Source: Leyella lascolaii
Lineage (GTDB): Bacteria > Bacteroidota > Bacteroidia > Bacteroidales > Bacteroidaceae
Length of the DNA stretch: 63,197 bases
Assembly (NCBI RefSeq): GCF_900079775.1
Contig: NZ_LT556042.1
Location: forward strand, 51,070-114,266
Direction of reading: 5' to 3'
The notes beneath the pieces were generated by a model, which worked only from the letters and a program-made list of their open reading frames with translations, did no database searches and was not told where the DNA came from. The translations under genes and the position numbers were made by a program. Below are positions 37,308-44,274 of the stretch, in pieces (the stretch's first letter is position 1; each line of letters opens with the position of its first letter).

Positions 37308-37790
37308 ATGAAAACGACAGAAGTAAACAAGAACCTAATCGGCAGACGTTGCGAGTGTATTTTTACGGGCATGATGGTAACGGGCGTTATTGAGGACATC
37401 GAGGAAAACAAGTATTCTGTAAACGTGAAAGTGCATTTCGATAAGCCGCAGCAGTGGGGCGATGATTTGTACACGGAAGATTGGGCATGGGGACGCAAGA
37501 CGGACGAGTTCGGCACGCTGCACCATTTGCGACTGTTGGCAGACGAACCGGACTTTCAGACGATGACAGTAGTTTTCGGTGAGCCTATCAGCCAGATAGA
37601 CCGCAGCGTTTTTGAAGATGTTTCCACTTGGGGTGTTTCTTCTTTGCAAGGTTGGATAAACAGCTATGAAAGTGTCAGGTTTGTAGCCATAAACGACCAT
37701 ACGGCGGTCATAACGGGAGAATACAACTTTGAACAGGTAAAGGTGTGGTTAGAGAAAAATATACCCATACAGAGCCTTAAAATCAGTTGA
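37308..37790 (+). CDS. hypothetical ICE protein
   Basis: Protein of 160 aa, beta-rich at its start (LIGRRCECIFTGMMVTGVIEDIEENKYSVNVKVHFD), suggestive of a small barrel. A C-terminal region follows with SSLQGWINSYESVRFVAINDHTAVITGEYNF. It starts 11 bp after the DUF3873 gene and is probably co-transcribed with it. I recognise it only as a common companion in such elements. Confidence 0.55.
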   Translation: MKTTEVNKNLIGRRCECIFTGMMVTGVIEDIEENKYSVNVKVHFDKPQQWGDDLYTEDWAWGRKTDEFGTLHHLRLLADEPDFQTMTVVFGEPISQIDRSVFEDVSTWGVSSLQGWINSYESVRFVAINDHTAVITGEYNFEQVKVWLEKNIPIQSLKIS

Positions 37791-37880
37791 TACAAAGGCG
37801 GCAGAAATGCCGCCGCTACTTTCTTTCATGAGTGCCGGAAAATAAAGTAGCCAAAGAAACCCGACCGTGTTCCCTAATAA

Positions 37881-37909
37881 AAAAACACCCGCCGATATTT
37901 TCGGCGGGT
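37881..37909 (-). terminator. terminator of the tra operon
   Basis: Arms ACCCGCCGA / TCGGCGGGT with a 5-nt loop; on the minus strand the stem is followed by GTTTTTTTATT. It ends the long minus-strand tra transcript 140 bp after traQ. Confidence 0.88.
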
Positions 37910-38051
37910 AGATTTTCATAACATACACATTGTGTATCAATCCATTTCTTTTCCCCATAGCTCCTTGTCTGTCGGGGCGTTTATCATTCATGCCTGAACC
38001 AAGTTATAAACAATACATGGTAAACGCTTATTCCGATAAATATCCACAGGG

Positions 38052-38492
38052 TCATTCCGTTTCTTCTTCGCTGCTGTCATTGTTGAACGAGAACGAAACC
38101 TGCTGCATCTGCCCGAAGCTGTCGATGATATAGATGTCAATCGTCTGCTGGTCGGTCGATGCCGATGTGTAGTAGAGCCGGAACGTTTCTTTCTCCAGCG
38201 GGTACAGGTCATTGGGCAGGAACACCGTACCGTTATCCATTTCCAGCTTTCCTTTGCCGTCAGGCTGGAAATAGCGTATCTGGTAGGTCGTAGGCTGGTA
38301 GTCGCCGCCACGCACCAGTTGGCAGCGTATTTCGGCTGTTTCGCCCACTTTCAGTTTCTTGGGCACGGGCAGCGTTTCCACCGTGAACGGGTAAGCCTGC
38401 TGAATGTCCAAGCTGTCATTACAGGCGGTTACAAGCACGAGGGCGGCCACGATGTAGCAGCCCACGATGATTTTATACATTACATTCTTCAT
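38052..38492 (-). CDS. traQ: conjugal transfer protein TraQ (DUF3872)
   Basis: Protein of 146 aa with a lipoprotein-type N-terminus (VAALVLVTACND) and a single beta-sandwich-like domain (AYPFTVETLPVPKKLKVGETAEIRCQL, YQIRYFQPDGKGKLEMDNG). This corresponds to TraQ of CTnDOT. Last gene of the tra operon, 19 bp after traO. In CTnDOT-type operons traP lies between traO and traQ; it is absent here. The acidic tail (NNDSSEEETE) is unstructured. Confidence 0.82.
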   Translation of the reverse strand: MKNVMYKIIVGCYIVAALVLVTACNDSLDIQQAYPFTVETLPVPKKLKVGETAEIRCQLVRGGDYQPTTYQIRYFQPDGKGKLEMDNGTVFLPNDLYPLEKETFRLYYTSASTDQQTIDIYIIDSFGQMQQVSFSFNNDSSEEETE

Positions 38493-38511
38493 CTACATTA
38501 TTATATAGCGG

Positions 38512-39093
38512 TCAGTTGATAATGAATTTCAGTCCCATGCCTACCTGCGTGTGGAACTTGCCGATGTCCGAGCCGAACAGCATACGTTCCCTCGCATTGA
38601 CGAGCAGCACCACCCGGTCGGTCAGGTAGGTTTCCAGTTCCAGCGTGAGCGCACCGCCGTAGATGAAACAGTCCTTGTCCAGCAGCGTAGCCCCGTCCGG
38701 CAGCAGCTTGTCGCCCCGGTTGCTGGTTTCATACCCGGCGAGAGCCGACAGCCCCAGCGAGAGGAAAAAGGTCTTTCGCCTGTCCGAAAGGAATTTCAGG
38801 TAATAGCCGCCCTCCGCCGTGAACTGTTCTACCGGAATGCGCATATCCTTGTAGTCATACTTCTTATGCAGGTATTCCCCGCCAATCACCCAGCGGTTGG
38901 CGTTCTTGGTATAAACACTGTATGCCGCCCCGAAATGGCAGGCAAAATCCGTGTCGGAGTTCCAATGTACCCCGTCTGCCATGCCCGCCGTTACCTGCAA
39001 GGCTTTCATGCCCGGCAGGTATCTTTGCGCGTGTGCCTGGTTCAAATTCAGGCACAGCGCAAAGAGTGTCATTATAAAGATGTGTTTCTTCAT
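38512..39093 (-). CDS. traO: conjugal transfer protein TraO
   Basis: Protein of 193 aa with a signal peptide (MKKHIFIMTLFALCLNLNQAHAQ) and a repeating strand pattern that fits a small outer-membrane barrel or barrel-associated protein (GGYYLKFLSDRRKTFFLSLGLSALAGYE, LEVETYLTDRVVLLVNARERML-like end). TraO of CTnDOT is part of the outer-membrane transfer channel. It follows traN by 3 bp. Confidence 0.85.
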   Translation of the reverse strand: MKKHIFIMTLFALCLNLNQAHAQRYLPGMKALQVTAGMADGVHWNSDTDFACHFGAAYSVYTKNANRWVIGGEYLHKKYDYKDMRIPVEQFTAEGGYYLKFLSDRRKTFFLSLGLSALAGYETSNRGDKLLPDGATLLDKDCFIYGGALTLELETYLTDRVVLLVNARERMLFGSDIGKFHTQVGMGLKFIIN

Positions 39094-39096
39094 TCC

Positions 39097-40032
39097 CTAC
39101 TTTATTTTCAGTTCGTTTATCACTTCGGCGTTCACGATGTCGGCATTCTCCACCCGTATGGTCTGATGCCGACCGCCGTTCTTCTCGTAAAGCTCCACCA
39201 GCAGCAGCTTGTCGTCCGGGATGGTGAACTTCGGCAGGGCGTACACCGTCCGGACGGTACTTTTCCCGGCAATCTCTATCACCTCGTTGTAGCTGCGTAC
39301 CGCATCCAGTACCGTTTCCTGAATAGCCGTGCGTTTGGGCACTTTCTTATCGACAATCTTAAACTTGATGAAGTCCGTATCGAAAGGCACGTTGGAACTG
39401 TTCTTCGTCTGCGTATGCACGTAAAGCATCCCGTTATAGGTGTAAATCCCCTTGATTAAGAACTGTATGCCGAAACGCTTGCTGCCCAAGTGTCGCACTT
39501 TACGGTCATTGTTCTTGTAGATGCTCTGCATTATCAGTTTTACCAGCAGCGGGCTTTCATTTCCCAGTTCCCGGAAATAGATGTTCATGCGGGTATGCGA
39601 AAAGTCGGACGTATCTTCATTTTCCAAGAAGTCCTTCATTTCGATGTTGAGCATTTCCGGTTCACGGGCATACTTGGCGTTGAATGAATAGAAGCTGCCG
39701 TCCTCGCAGATGACGGAGAAGTTCGTTTCTCCCGGAAAGCCCTCTGTCGTGGCTTTCACCCTGATTACGTTTTCCGCACCGTCAGCCTTGCCCGCTATGA
39801 TGTGGTTGCTCCCCAAATCTACATAGCGGACGGCGGAGGGGAAAATGATATGCACCGTTTTGGCGAAAGTCACTTCCACGCCGTAGGGCGTTACCATTTG
39901 TCGGTAAGGCAGCTTTCGGGTGATACCCCGGTACAAGTCGTTGCCTGCCGCATACTTCACCGTGTCGGTTTCCTGTGCGTTTGCCGCACACACGCCCAGC
40001 AGGAGGGCGCACATTACAAAAATCTGTTTCAT
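39097..40032 (-). CDS. traN: conjugal transfer protein TraN
   Basis: Exported protein of 311 aa (signal MKQIFVMCALLLGVCAANAQ), equivalent in position and character to VirB9-like TraN of Bacteroidetes transfer systems. Typical are VTFAKTVHIIFPSAVRYVDLGSNHIIAGKADGAENVIRVKA near residue 60 and FNAKYAREPEMLNI. It would join TraM and TraO in the periplasmic/outer-membrane core. Its start is preceded by the leader motif ACCACTAAAATTTCCAATT. Confidence 0.88.
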   Translation of the reverse strand: MKQIFVMCALLLGVCAANAQETDTVKYAAGNDLYRGITRKLPYRQMVTPYGVEVTFAKTVHIIFPSAVRYVDLGSNHIIAGKADGAENVIRVKATTEGFPGETNFSVICEDGSFYSFNAKYAREPEMLNIEMKDFLENEDTSDFSHTRMNIYFRELGNESPLLVKLIMQSIYKNNDRKVRHLGSKRFGIQFLIKGIYTYNGMLYVHTQTKNSSNVPFDTDFIKFKIVDKKVPKRTAIQETVLDAVRSYNEVIEIAGKSTVRTVYALPKFTIPDDKLLLVELYEKNGGRHQTIRVENADIVNAEVINELKIK

Positions 40033-40036
40033 CGTT

Positions 40037-40058
40037 AATTGGAAATTTTAGTGGTTTG
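40037..40058 (-). repeat. 20-bp ICE leader motif, copy 1 (before traN)
   Basis: On the minus strand it reads AACCACTAAAATTTCCAATT and ends 4 nt before the traN start codon. Other copies are at 47491-47511, 55312-55330 and 58822-58841. Confidence 0.6.
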
Positions 40059-40066
40059 TCAAATGA

Positions 40067-41362
40067 TTATTGCTGTTTGGCGTAAAGCATCACCTTGTAC
40101 CCGGCTTTCAGCTTCACTTTCACGGTTCGGAACTTCTTGGCAAGGTAGCCGGACGCACCCTGCATCAGCCCCCTTGTAACGTCCATCGCCACCTGTTGCC
40201 CGGCGTTCTGCGTAAAGGAAATGCTTGTACCCAGCCCGCTGCCGATATTCGCCATCGCCTCGTTGAAGGCTTCCTGCTCCATCGAGGACGGGACGGAAAG
40301 CCCCTTTTGCCCGTCCGTGTCGAACACTGCGAGTTCCACCGGGATGATGTTTCCCGCATACTCTATCGAGGACACCAGTATGTCGAGACGTTCGCCCTGT
40401 ACCTTTGCCGTGCCCGCCACAAGGGTATTCTTCGGGATGACGATGCTGCCCGCCTGCATGGGTTCAAGCAGACGGAGTTTTACCGCCTGCCCGTCCGTCA
40501 GCGTCTGGTCTTGATGGATGCAGGCGGCTATCGTGTTCCTGCCCATTGCGTAGCCCGTTCCTACCGCCGTGTTGAAACCGTAGTTGCGTGGGTGGCTGTA
40601 AGCACGGATAAAATCGGCATCGCTCATGGGCTGTTGCAGCCCTGAAACGGCGTTTTCCCGTACTGCCTGCACGGACACCGTTTCCGACTTCTTTTCGATG
40701 TCGCCCACGACTGGCACTTGTGCCGCCTGCCTGTCGCCGCCTGCATATTTGGCGGCAAGCTCGTATGACTTTTCCAATAGAGCCATCTGTTCGTCAGCGG
40801 TGGGCGTGGCTTCCCGCTGACGTTCCAGCTTTTCGGTCAGTTCCGCCACCTGCCGTTTCAAGTCCTCTTTTTCCCTGTCCTCCGGTGGTGTTTCATAGAA
40901 TGTGCTTAGTTGGCGGTTGATGTCCCGGTAGGCGGTCGCCGAGGAAGAAGCGCCGCCGCCCCGCACGGGCTTCGGATCTTCTTCCGGCATCAGTCCGGCT
41001 TCCGCCTGCGGTTCTTCCGTTTCATCGGCCCCTATGAAACCGAAGTCCTGAAGGGATTGTATCCTGTCCTGCCGTTTCCGGCTCATCATCGCTTGCTCGT
41101 AGGCGGTCTGCTTGTCCGCTATAATCCCGTCCTCTGCGGGCAGCGGGATGTCGGCATTGAAACCGCCTACGCTTTCCGTTTCCGCTTTCTCCTTGCCGGA
41201 GGGGGCGAATATCAGGTACATGCACCCTGCAAAGGCGAGGAACATCAGCGGGAAGACTATCATTTTCCTGCGCCGCTGCACCTCTTTCGGGGAAAGTTCC
41301 CGTTTGGGCTTCTTCTCCTTTTCGGGCTGTCTGCCCGGTTCATTTTTCTGTACTTCTTCCAT
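40067..41362 (-). CDS. traM: conjugal transfer protein TraM
   Basis: VirB10-like protein of 431 aa. A basic cytoplasmic N-terminus (EKEKKPKRELSPKEVQRRRKM) precedes one transmembrane helix (residues about 33-52). A Pro/Glu-rich linker with coiled coil follows (DREKEDLKRQVAELTEKLERQRE), then the C-terminal beta-barrel domain (TIAACIHQDQTLTDGQAVKLRLLEPMQAGSIVIPKNTLVAGTAKVQGERL). It spans the periplasm and links the inner-membrane complex with the outer channel. It overlaps traL by 23 bp. Confidence 0.9.
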   Translation of the reverse strand: MEEVQKNEPGRQPEKEKKPKRELSPKEVQRRRKMIVFPLMFLAFAGCMYLIFAPSGKEKAETESVGGFNADIPLPAEDGIIADKQTAYEQAMMSRKRQDRIQSLQDFGFIGADETEEPQAEAGLMPEEDPKPVRGGGASSSATAYRDINRQLSTFYETPPEDREKEDLKRQVAELTEKLERQREATPTADEQMALLEKSYELAAKYAGGDRQAAQVPVVGDIEKKSETVSVQAVRENAVSGLQQPMSDADFIRAYSHPRNYGFNTAVGTGYAMGRNTIAACIHQDQTLTDGQAVKLRLLEPMQAGSIVIPKNTLVAGTAKVQGERLDILVSSIEYAGNIIPVELAVFDTDGQKGLSVPSSMEQEAFNEAMANIGSGLGTSISFTQNAGQQVAMDVTRGLMQGASGYLAKKFRTVKVKLKAGYKVMLYAKQQ

Positions 41363-41627
41363 ATTCAGGTCTGTTTGTTAAATTGATACTGTCGTTACCA
41401 TGTAGCGGGAGCTGCCGGATGTGTTCGATTTGCAGCCTTTGCCCGTCCCGTTTCCCGATGTTGTAAATGGACGAAACGGTGATATAGAGGGACAAGCCGC
41501 CGAACAGGGCGGACATCACGAGGATGACCGCCAGCCGCTTGCCCGGCGTGATACGCCCGCACAGGCGGCGCAGGCGTTCATCCGCCCAGTCCCGCACCGT
41601 TTCAATGTAATTTCGCTTCCTCTCCAT
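41340..41627 (-). CDS. traL: conjugal transfer protein TraL (DUF3989)
   Basis: Small inner-membrane protein of 95 aa with one helix (LAVILVMSALFGGLSLYITVSSIYNI). The start MERKRNYIETVRDWADERLRRL (41627) is preferred to the longer frame at 41669, which would overlap traK. The position between traK and traM and the DUF3989 pattern identify it as TraL. Its 3' end overlaps traM, indicating translational coupling. Confidence 0.8.
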   Translation of the reverse strand: MERKRNYIETVRDWADERLRRLCGRITPGKRLAVILVMSALFGGLSLYITVSSIYNIGKRDGQRLQIEHIRQLPLHGNDSINLTNRPEYGRSTEK

Positions 41628-41631
41628 AAGG

Positions 41632-42255
41632 CTATCGTTTAATGGTTTGCAAATCCCTGTTCTCGTCAATCGTGAACGCTTCCATGATGAAGCCGTGCGG
41701 GTTGTTGTCGCTCCGTGTGGCGTTCAGGAGCCTGCACGTGGTGACAAGGCTTCTGACCGTCAGGCTGCTTTCCCGGACAATAAGCTGCCGGGCATAGGTT
41801 CTCACCTTGTAGGGGTACTGGTTGAAGTCACATTTCACGCTGTCAATCTCCACCGTCTGGTTGATGTTGCCCGAAATGATACGGTTGTAGTAGCCCTTTT
41901 CCGACAAGTCCTTGTAGTAGTTGAACGCACTCCTGTCGGCGAGGAACAGGGAGCGTTTGATGTTTCCCTCGATGGCGTCCTTGTCGGGCGAGAGCGTGAA
42001 AAAGAGTTCGTGGAAACGCTTCACGTGCGATTTCGCTTCAATCGGTCTGTTCTGCGCCATGTCCTGCGAGAGAGCCAGCATCAGGCTCTTGCCGTTGTCG
42101 AGGACGTATATCTTCTGCCGCTGCTTTTCGGCGAAGCTGTACGAGTTCCACACGGCAAAGCCCGTGACCAGTGCGCACAGGCAGATGAATACCAGCGCAA
42201 AGAGCCGGATTTGCCGGAAGCTCGTTTCGATGTTCGTCAATGACTTGAATTCCAT
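41632..42255 (-). CDS. traK: conjugal transfer protein TraK
   Basis: VirB8-like inner-membrane protein of 207 aa. MEFKSLTNIETSFRQIRLFAL is followed by a helix (residues about 16-35) and a periplasmic alpha/beta domain (HVKRFHELFFTLSPDKDAIEGNIKRSLFLADRSAFNYYKDLSEKGYYNRIISGNI). TraK is a conserved assembly factor of CTnDOT-type transfer systems. Confidence 0.92.
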   Translation of the reverse strand: MEFKSLTNIETSFRQIRLFALVFICLCALVTGFAVWNSYSFAEKQRQKIYVLDNGKSLMLALSQDMAQNRPIEAKSHVKRFHELFFTLSPDKDAIEGNIKRSLFLADRSAFNYYKDLSEKGYYNRIISGNINQTVEIDSVKCDFNQYPYKVRTYARQLIVRESSLTVRSLVTTCRLLNATRSDNNPHGFIMEAFTIDENRDLQTIKR

Positions 42256-42275
42256 ATTCTAAAAATTGAAGTTGG

Positions 42276-43274
42276 TTATTTGAGAAGTTTTCCTGCAATC
42301 TTTCCGGTTGCCGCACCTGCCGCCGCACCCGTGAGTGCGCCCGCACGTGTCAGGTTGCGGTTGTATGCAGTTGTACCCCCGGCTGACACAATCCAGCCTG
42401 CCACTGTCGGAACGGTGAAGTAGCCCACGATGCCGATAATCATAAAGATTACATACACGGTACTGCTCCCGTCCGGTATGAAGTTCGGGTCGGAAAGCTG
42501 CTCGATGTCCTTCTGGAGCATCAGTGTCTGTATGCGTGCCAGCACGCTGCTGAACAAGTCCGACACGGGAAGCCACAGGTAAATCGAGATATAGCGTGAA
42601 ATCCACTGGGTCAGCGTGCTTTGGAAACCGTCATAGACGGAAAGGGCGAACGCCAGCGGACCCAGTATCGAGAGCACTATCAGGAAGAACGTGCGCAGCG
42701 TGTCGATAATCAGCCCCGCTGCCTGAAAGAGTATTTCCAGCAGTTCCCTGAACCAGTCCCGGACGGATTTCTTGATGTTGTATGCCGCCCTGTCCATGTA
42801 CATGCCCGTCATGGTAACCATGTCGGAGGGCGACCAGCCCAGTTCCTCCAGTTGCCTGTCAAATTCCTCGTCCGAAGCGAGGTATGCCGTTTCCGGGCTT
42901 CGCATCAGGGCTTCGTACTCCAGCCTGTCTTTCTGTGCCCGGTACTCGTTCATGTCGAAGGTCTGCGTTTCCATAAGCTGGCTGCATCCTTTCACTATCG
43001 GCGACAGCACCGTGTTGATAGTCCCCAGCACGAACGTGGGGAAGAACATGATGCACAGCCCCAGCGCAAATGGGCGTAGAAGCGGGTACACGTCTATGGC
43101 TTCCGCCCGTGCGAGCGACTGCCATACCTTGGCGGCTACATAGAACAGCGCACCCAGCCCGGCTATCCCTTTGGCTACCCCCGTCATGTTGCCGCACAGG
43201 GGCATCATTTCGTCATACAGCACCCGCAGCACTTGGTGCAGGTTGTCAAAATCCACTGCTAACAACATAGGCAT
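42276..43274 (-). CDS. traJ: conjugal transfer protein TraJ
   Basis: Polytopic VirB6-like protein of 332 aa with about six helices, e.g. GNMTGVAKGIAGLGALFYVAAKVWQSLARAEAIDVYPLLRPFALGLCIMFFP at the start and VYVIFMIIGIVGYFTVPTVAGWIVSAGG at the end. The Gly/Ala-rich tail (LTGAAAGAATGKIAGKLLK) is typical of TraJ. It forms part of the inner-membrane channel and is followed closely by traK (20 bp). Confidence 0.9.
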   Translation of the reverse strand: MPMLLAVDFDNLHQVLRVLYDEMMPLCGNMTGVAKGIAGLGALFYVAAKVWQSLARAEAIDVYPLLRPFALGLCIMFFPTFVLGTINTVLSPIVKGCSQLMETQTFDMNEYRAQKDRLEYEALMRSPETAYLASDEEFDRQLEELGWSPSDMVTMTGMYMDRAAYNIKKSVRDWFRELLEILFQAAGLIIDTLRTFFLIVLSILGPLAFALSVYDGFQSTLTQWISRYISIYLWLPVSDLFSSVLARIQTLMLQKDIEQLSDPNFIPDGSSTVYVIFMIIGIVGYFTVPTVAGWIVSAGGTTAYNRNLTRAGALTGAAAGAATGKIAGKLLK

Positions 43275-43286
43275 GTCCGTTTGATG

Positions 43287-43916
43287 TTACCAGTAGCGTT
43301 CATCCGCCGAGCCGTAGAGAGCCAGCACCCGGTCGGTGTCGTTCTTTTTCTTTGCCCGCAGGTAGGACACGGAAATGTTCTTGCGGGTGTAGTAGTTCAC
43401 GAGATTGCGGTAGTTCATCAGGCTTCGGTAGGCATTGTCGATGATTGCCAGCCGTTCGGCATCCGTCAGAGACATGCCCGTGATGTTCACGACATTTTTC
43501 AAGTCCTGAAGCACGTCCGAACTCTCGTCCAGCAGCATGGCATAGCCGGAGGATATGGTCGCCAGCTCGTCCGCCGTGAAATACGGGTCGGCGAGCATGA
43601 TTTGGTAGTTCCTGACGTAGATTTCGGAGATTTCCGCCACCAGTTCGATGCTTTTCTTCACCTTGATACCGCCCTTGACGACATCATGCACGGATTTGAG
43701 CGCATCGTAATAGGCTTTCCCCTGCTGGAAAATCTTCTGCGTTTCCAGAAAGCCGTTCAGGGTGTTGGCTTTCGTTCCCGCCGTTTCCACAATCTGTTTG
43801 GCGGTGTTGATGATGCCCTGAGCCAAGTTGCCGGGGTCTGACACCACCCACTGGGCGGATGCCCTGCCCATGAAGCACAGGCATACCGCCATAAGAAGAA
43901 TCGTTCTTTTCATCAT
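43287..43916 (-). CDS. traI: TraI-position protein, DUF4141
   Basis: Exported protein of 209 aa (signal MMKRTILLMAVCLCFMGRASAQ) with a helical domain rich in coiled-coil character (KQIVETAGTKANTLNGFLETQKIFQQGKAYYDALKSVHDVVKGGIKVKKSIELVAEISEIYVRNY). It is the VirB5-like subunit in Bacteroidetes transfer systems. It overlaps the DUF3876 gene by 4 bp and precedes traJ by 12 bp. Confidence 0.85.
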   Translation of the reverse strand: MMKRTILLMAVCLCFMGRASAQWVVSDPGNLAQGIINTAKQIVETAGTKANTLNGFLETQKIFQQGKAYYDALKSVHDVVKGGIKVKKSIELVAEISEIYVRNYQIMLADPYFTADELATISSGYAMLLDESSDVLQDLKNVVNITGMSLTDAERLAIIDNAYRSLMNYRNLVNYYTRKNISVSYLRAKKKNDTDRVLALYGSADERYW

Positions 43917-44263
43917 TTTTTGTTTTTAGGATTTGTAACACGCCTGTATTCGCCGCCGGGCAGGAGCGTTATCCGGTCGTTCCTTTTGTCGTAGGTGAAC
44001 TGTATGCCGAAGCCTGTTTCAATGAACAGGCAGCCGTTCCGTTCTGTCACCGGATAAGTAGTTTCCAGTACCCTGCCCCTGACATTCGCTTTACGGATGA
44101 CGGTGTATCTGCCGTCCGTTTCCGTGAGTGTGAAAGCCGGGTGTCCCCTGACGTGTACCCAGTCGCCCTGCATCCTTTCCAGTTCCTTGCTTTCACTGTC
44201 CTTACAGTCAGCCAGCAGGCAGGCGGACAGCAGCGTGTAAATCAGATTGTCCATTAATTTCAT
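43913..44263 (-). CDS. DUF3876 protein at the traH position
   Basis: Protein of 116 aa with a short lipoprotein-like start (LIYTLLSACLLADC) and a beta-rich domain (WVHVRGHPAFTLTETDGRYTVIRK, CLFIETGFGIQFTYDKRNDRITLLPGGEYRRVT). DUF3876 proteins occupy this slot between traG and traI in many Bacteroidetes ICEs. It overlaps traI by 4 bp. Its role is not established. Confidence 0.75.
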   Translation of the reverse strand: MKLMDNLIYTLLSACLLADCKDSESKELERMQGDWVHVRGHPAFTLTETDGRYTVIRKANVRGRVLETTYPVTERNGCLFIETGFGIQFTYDKRNDRITLLPGGEYRRVTNPKNKK

Positions 44264-44274
44264 ATCGTTTATTT

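Noticed and set aside
38551..39459. Plus-strand 302-aa frame over traO/traN
   Set aside because: Antisense shadow crossing two well-supported tra genes.
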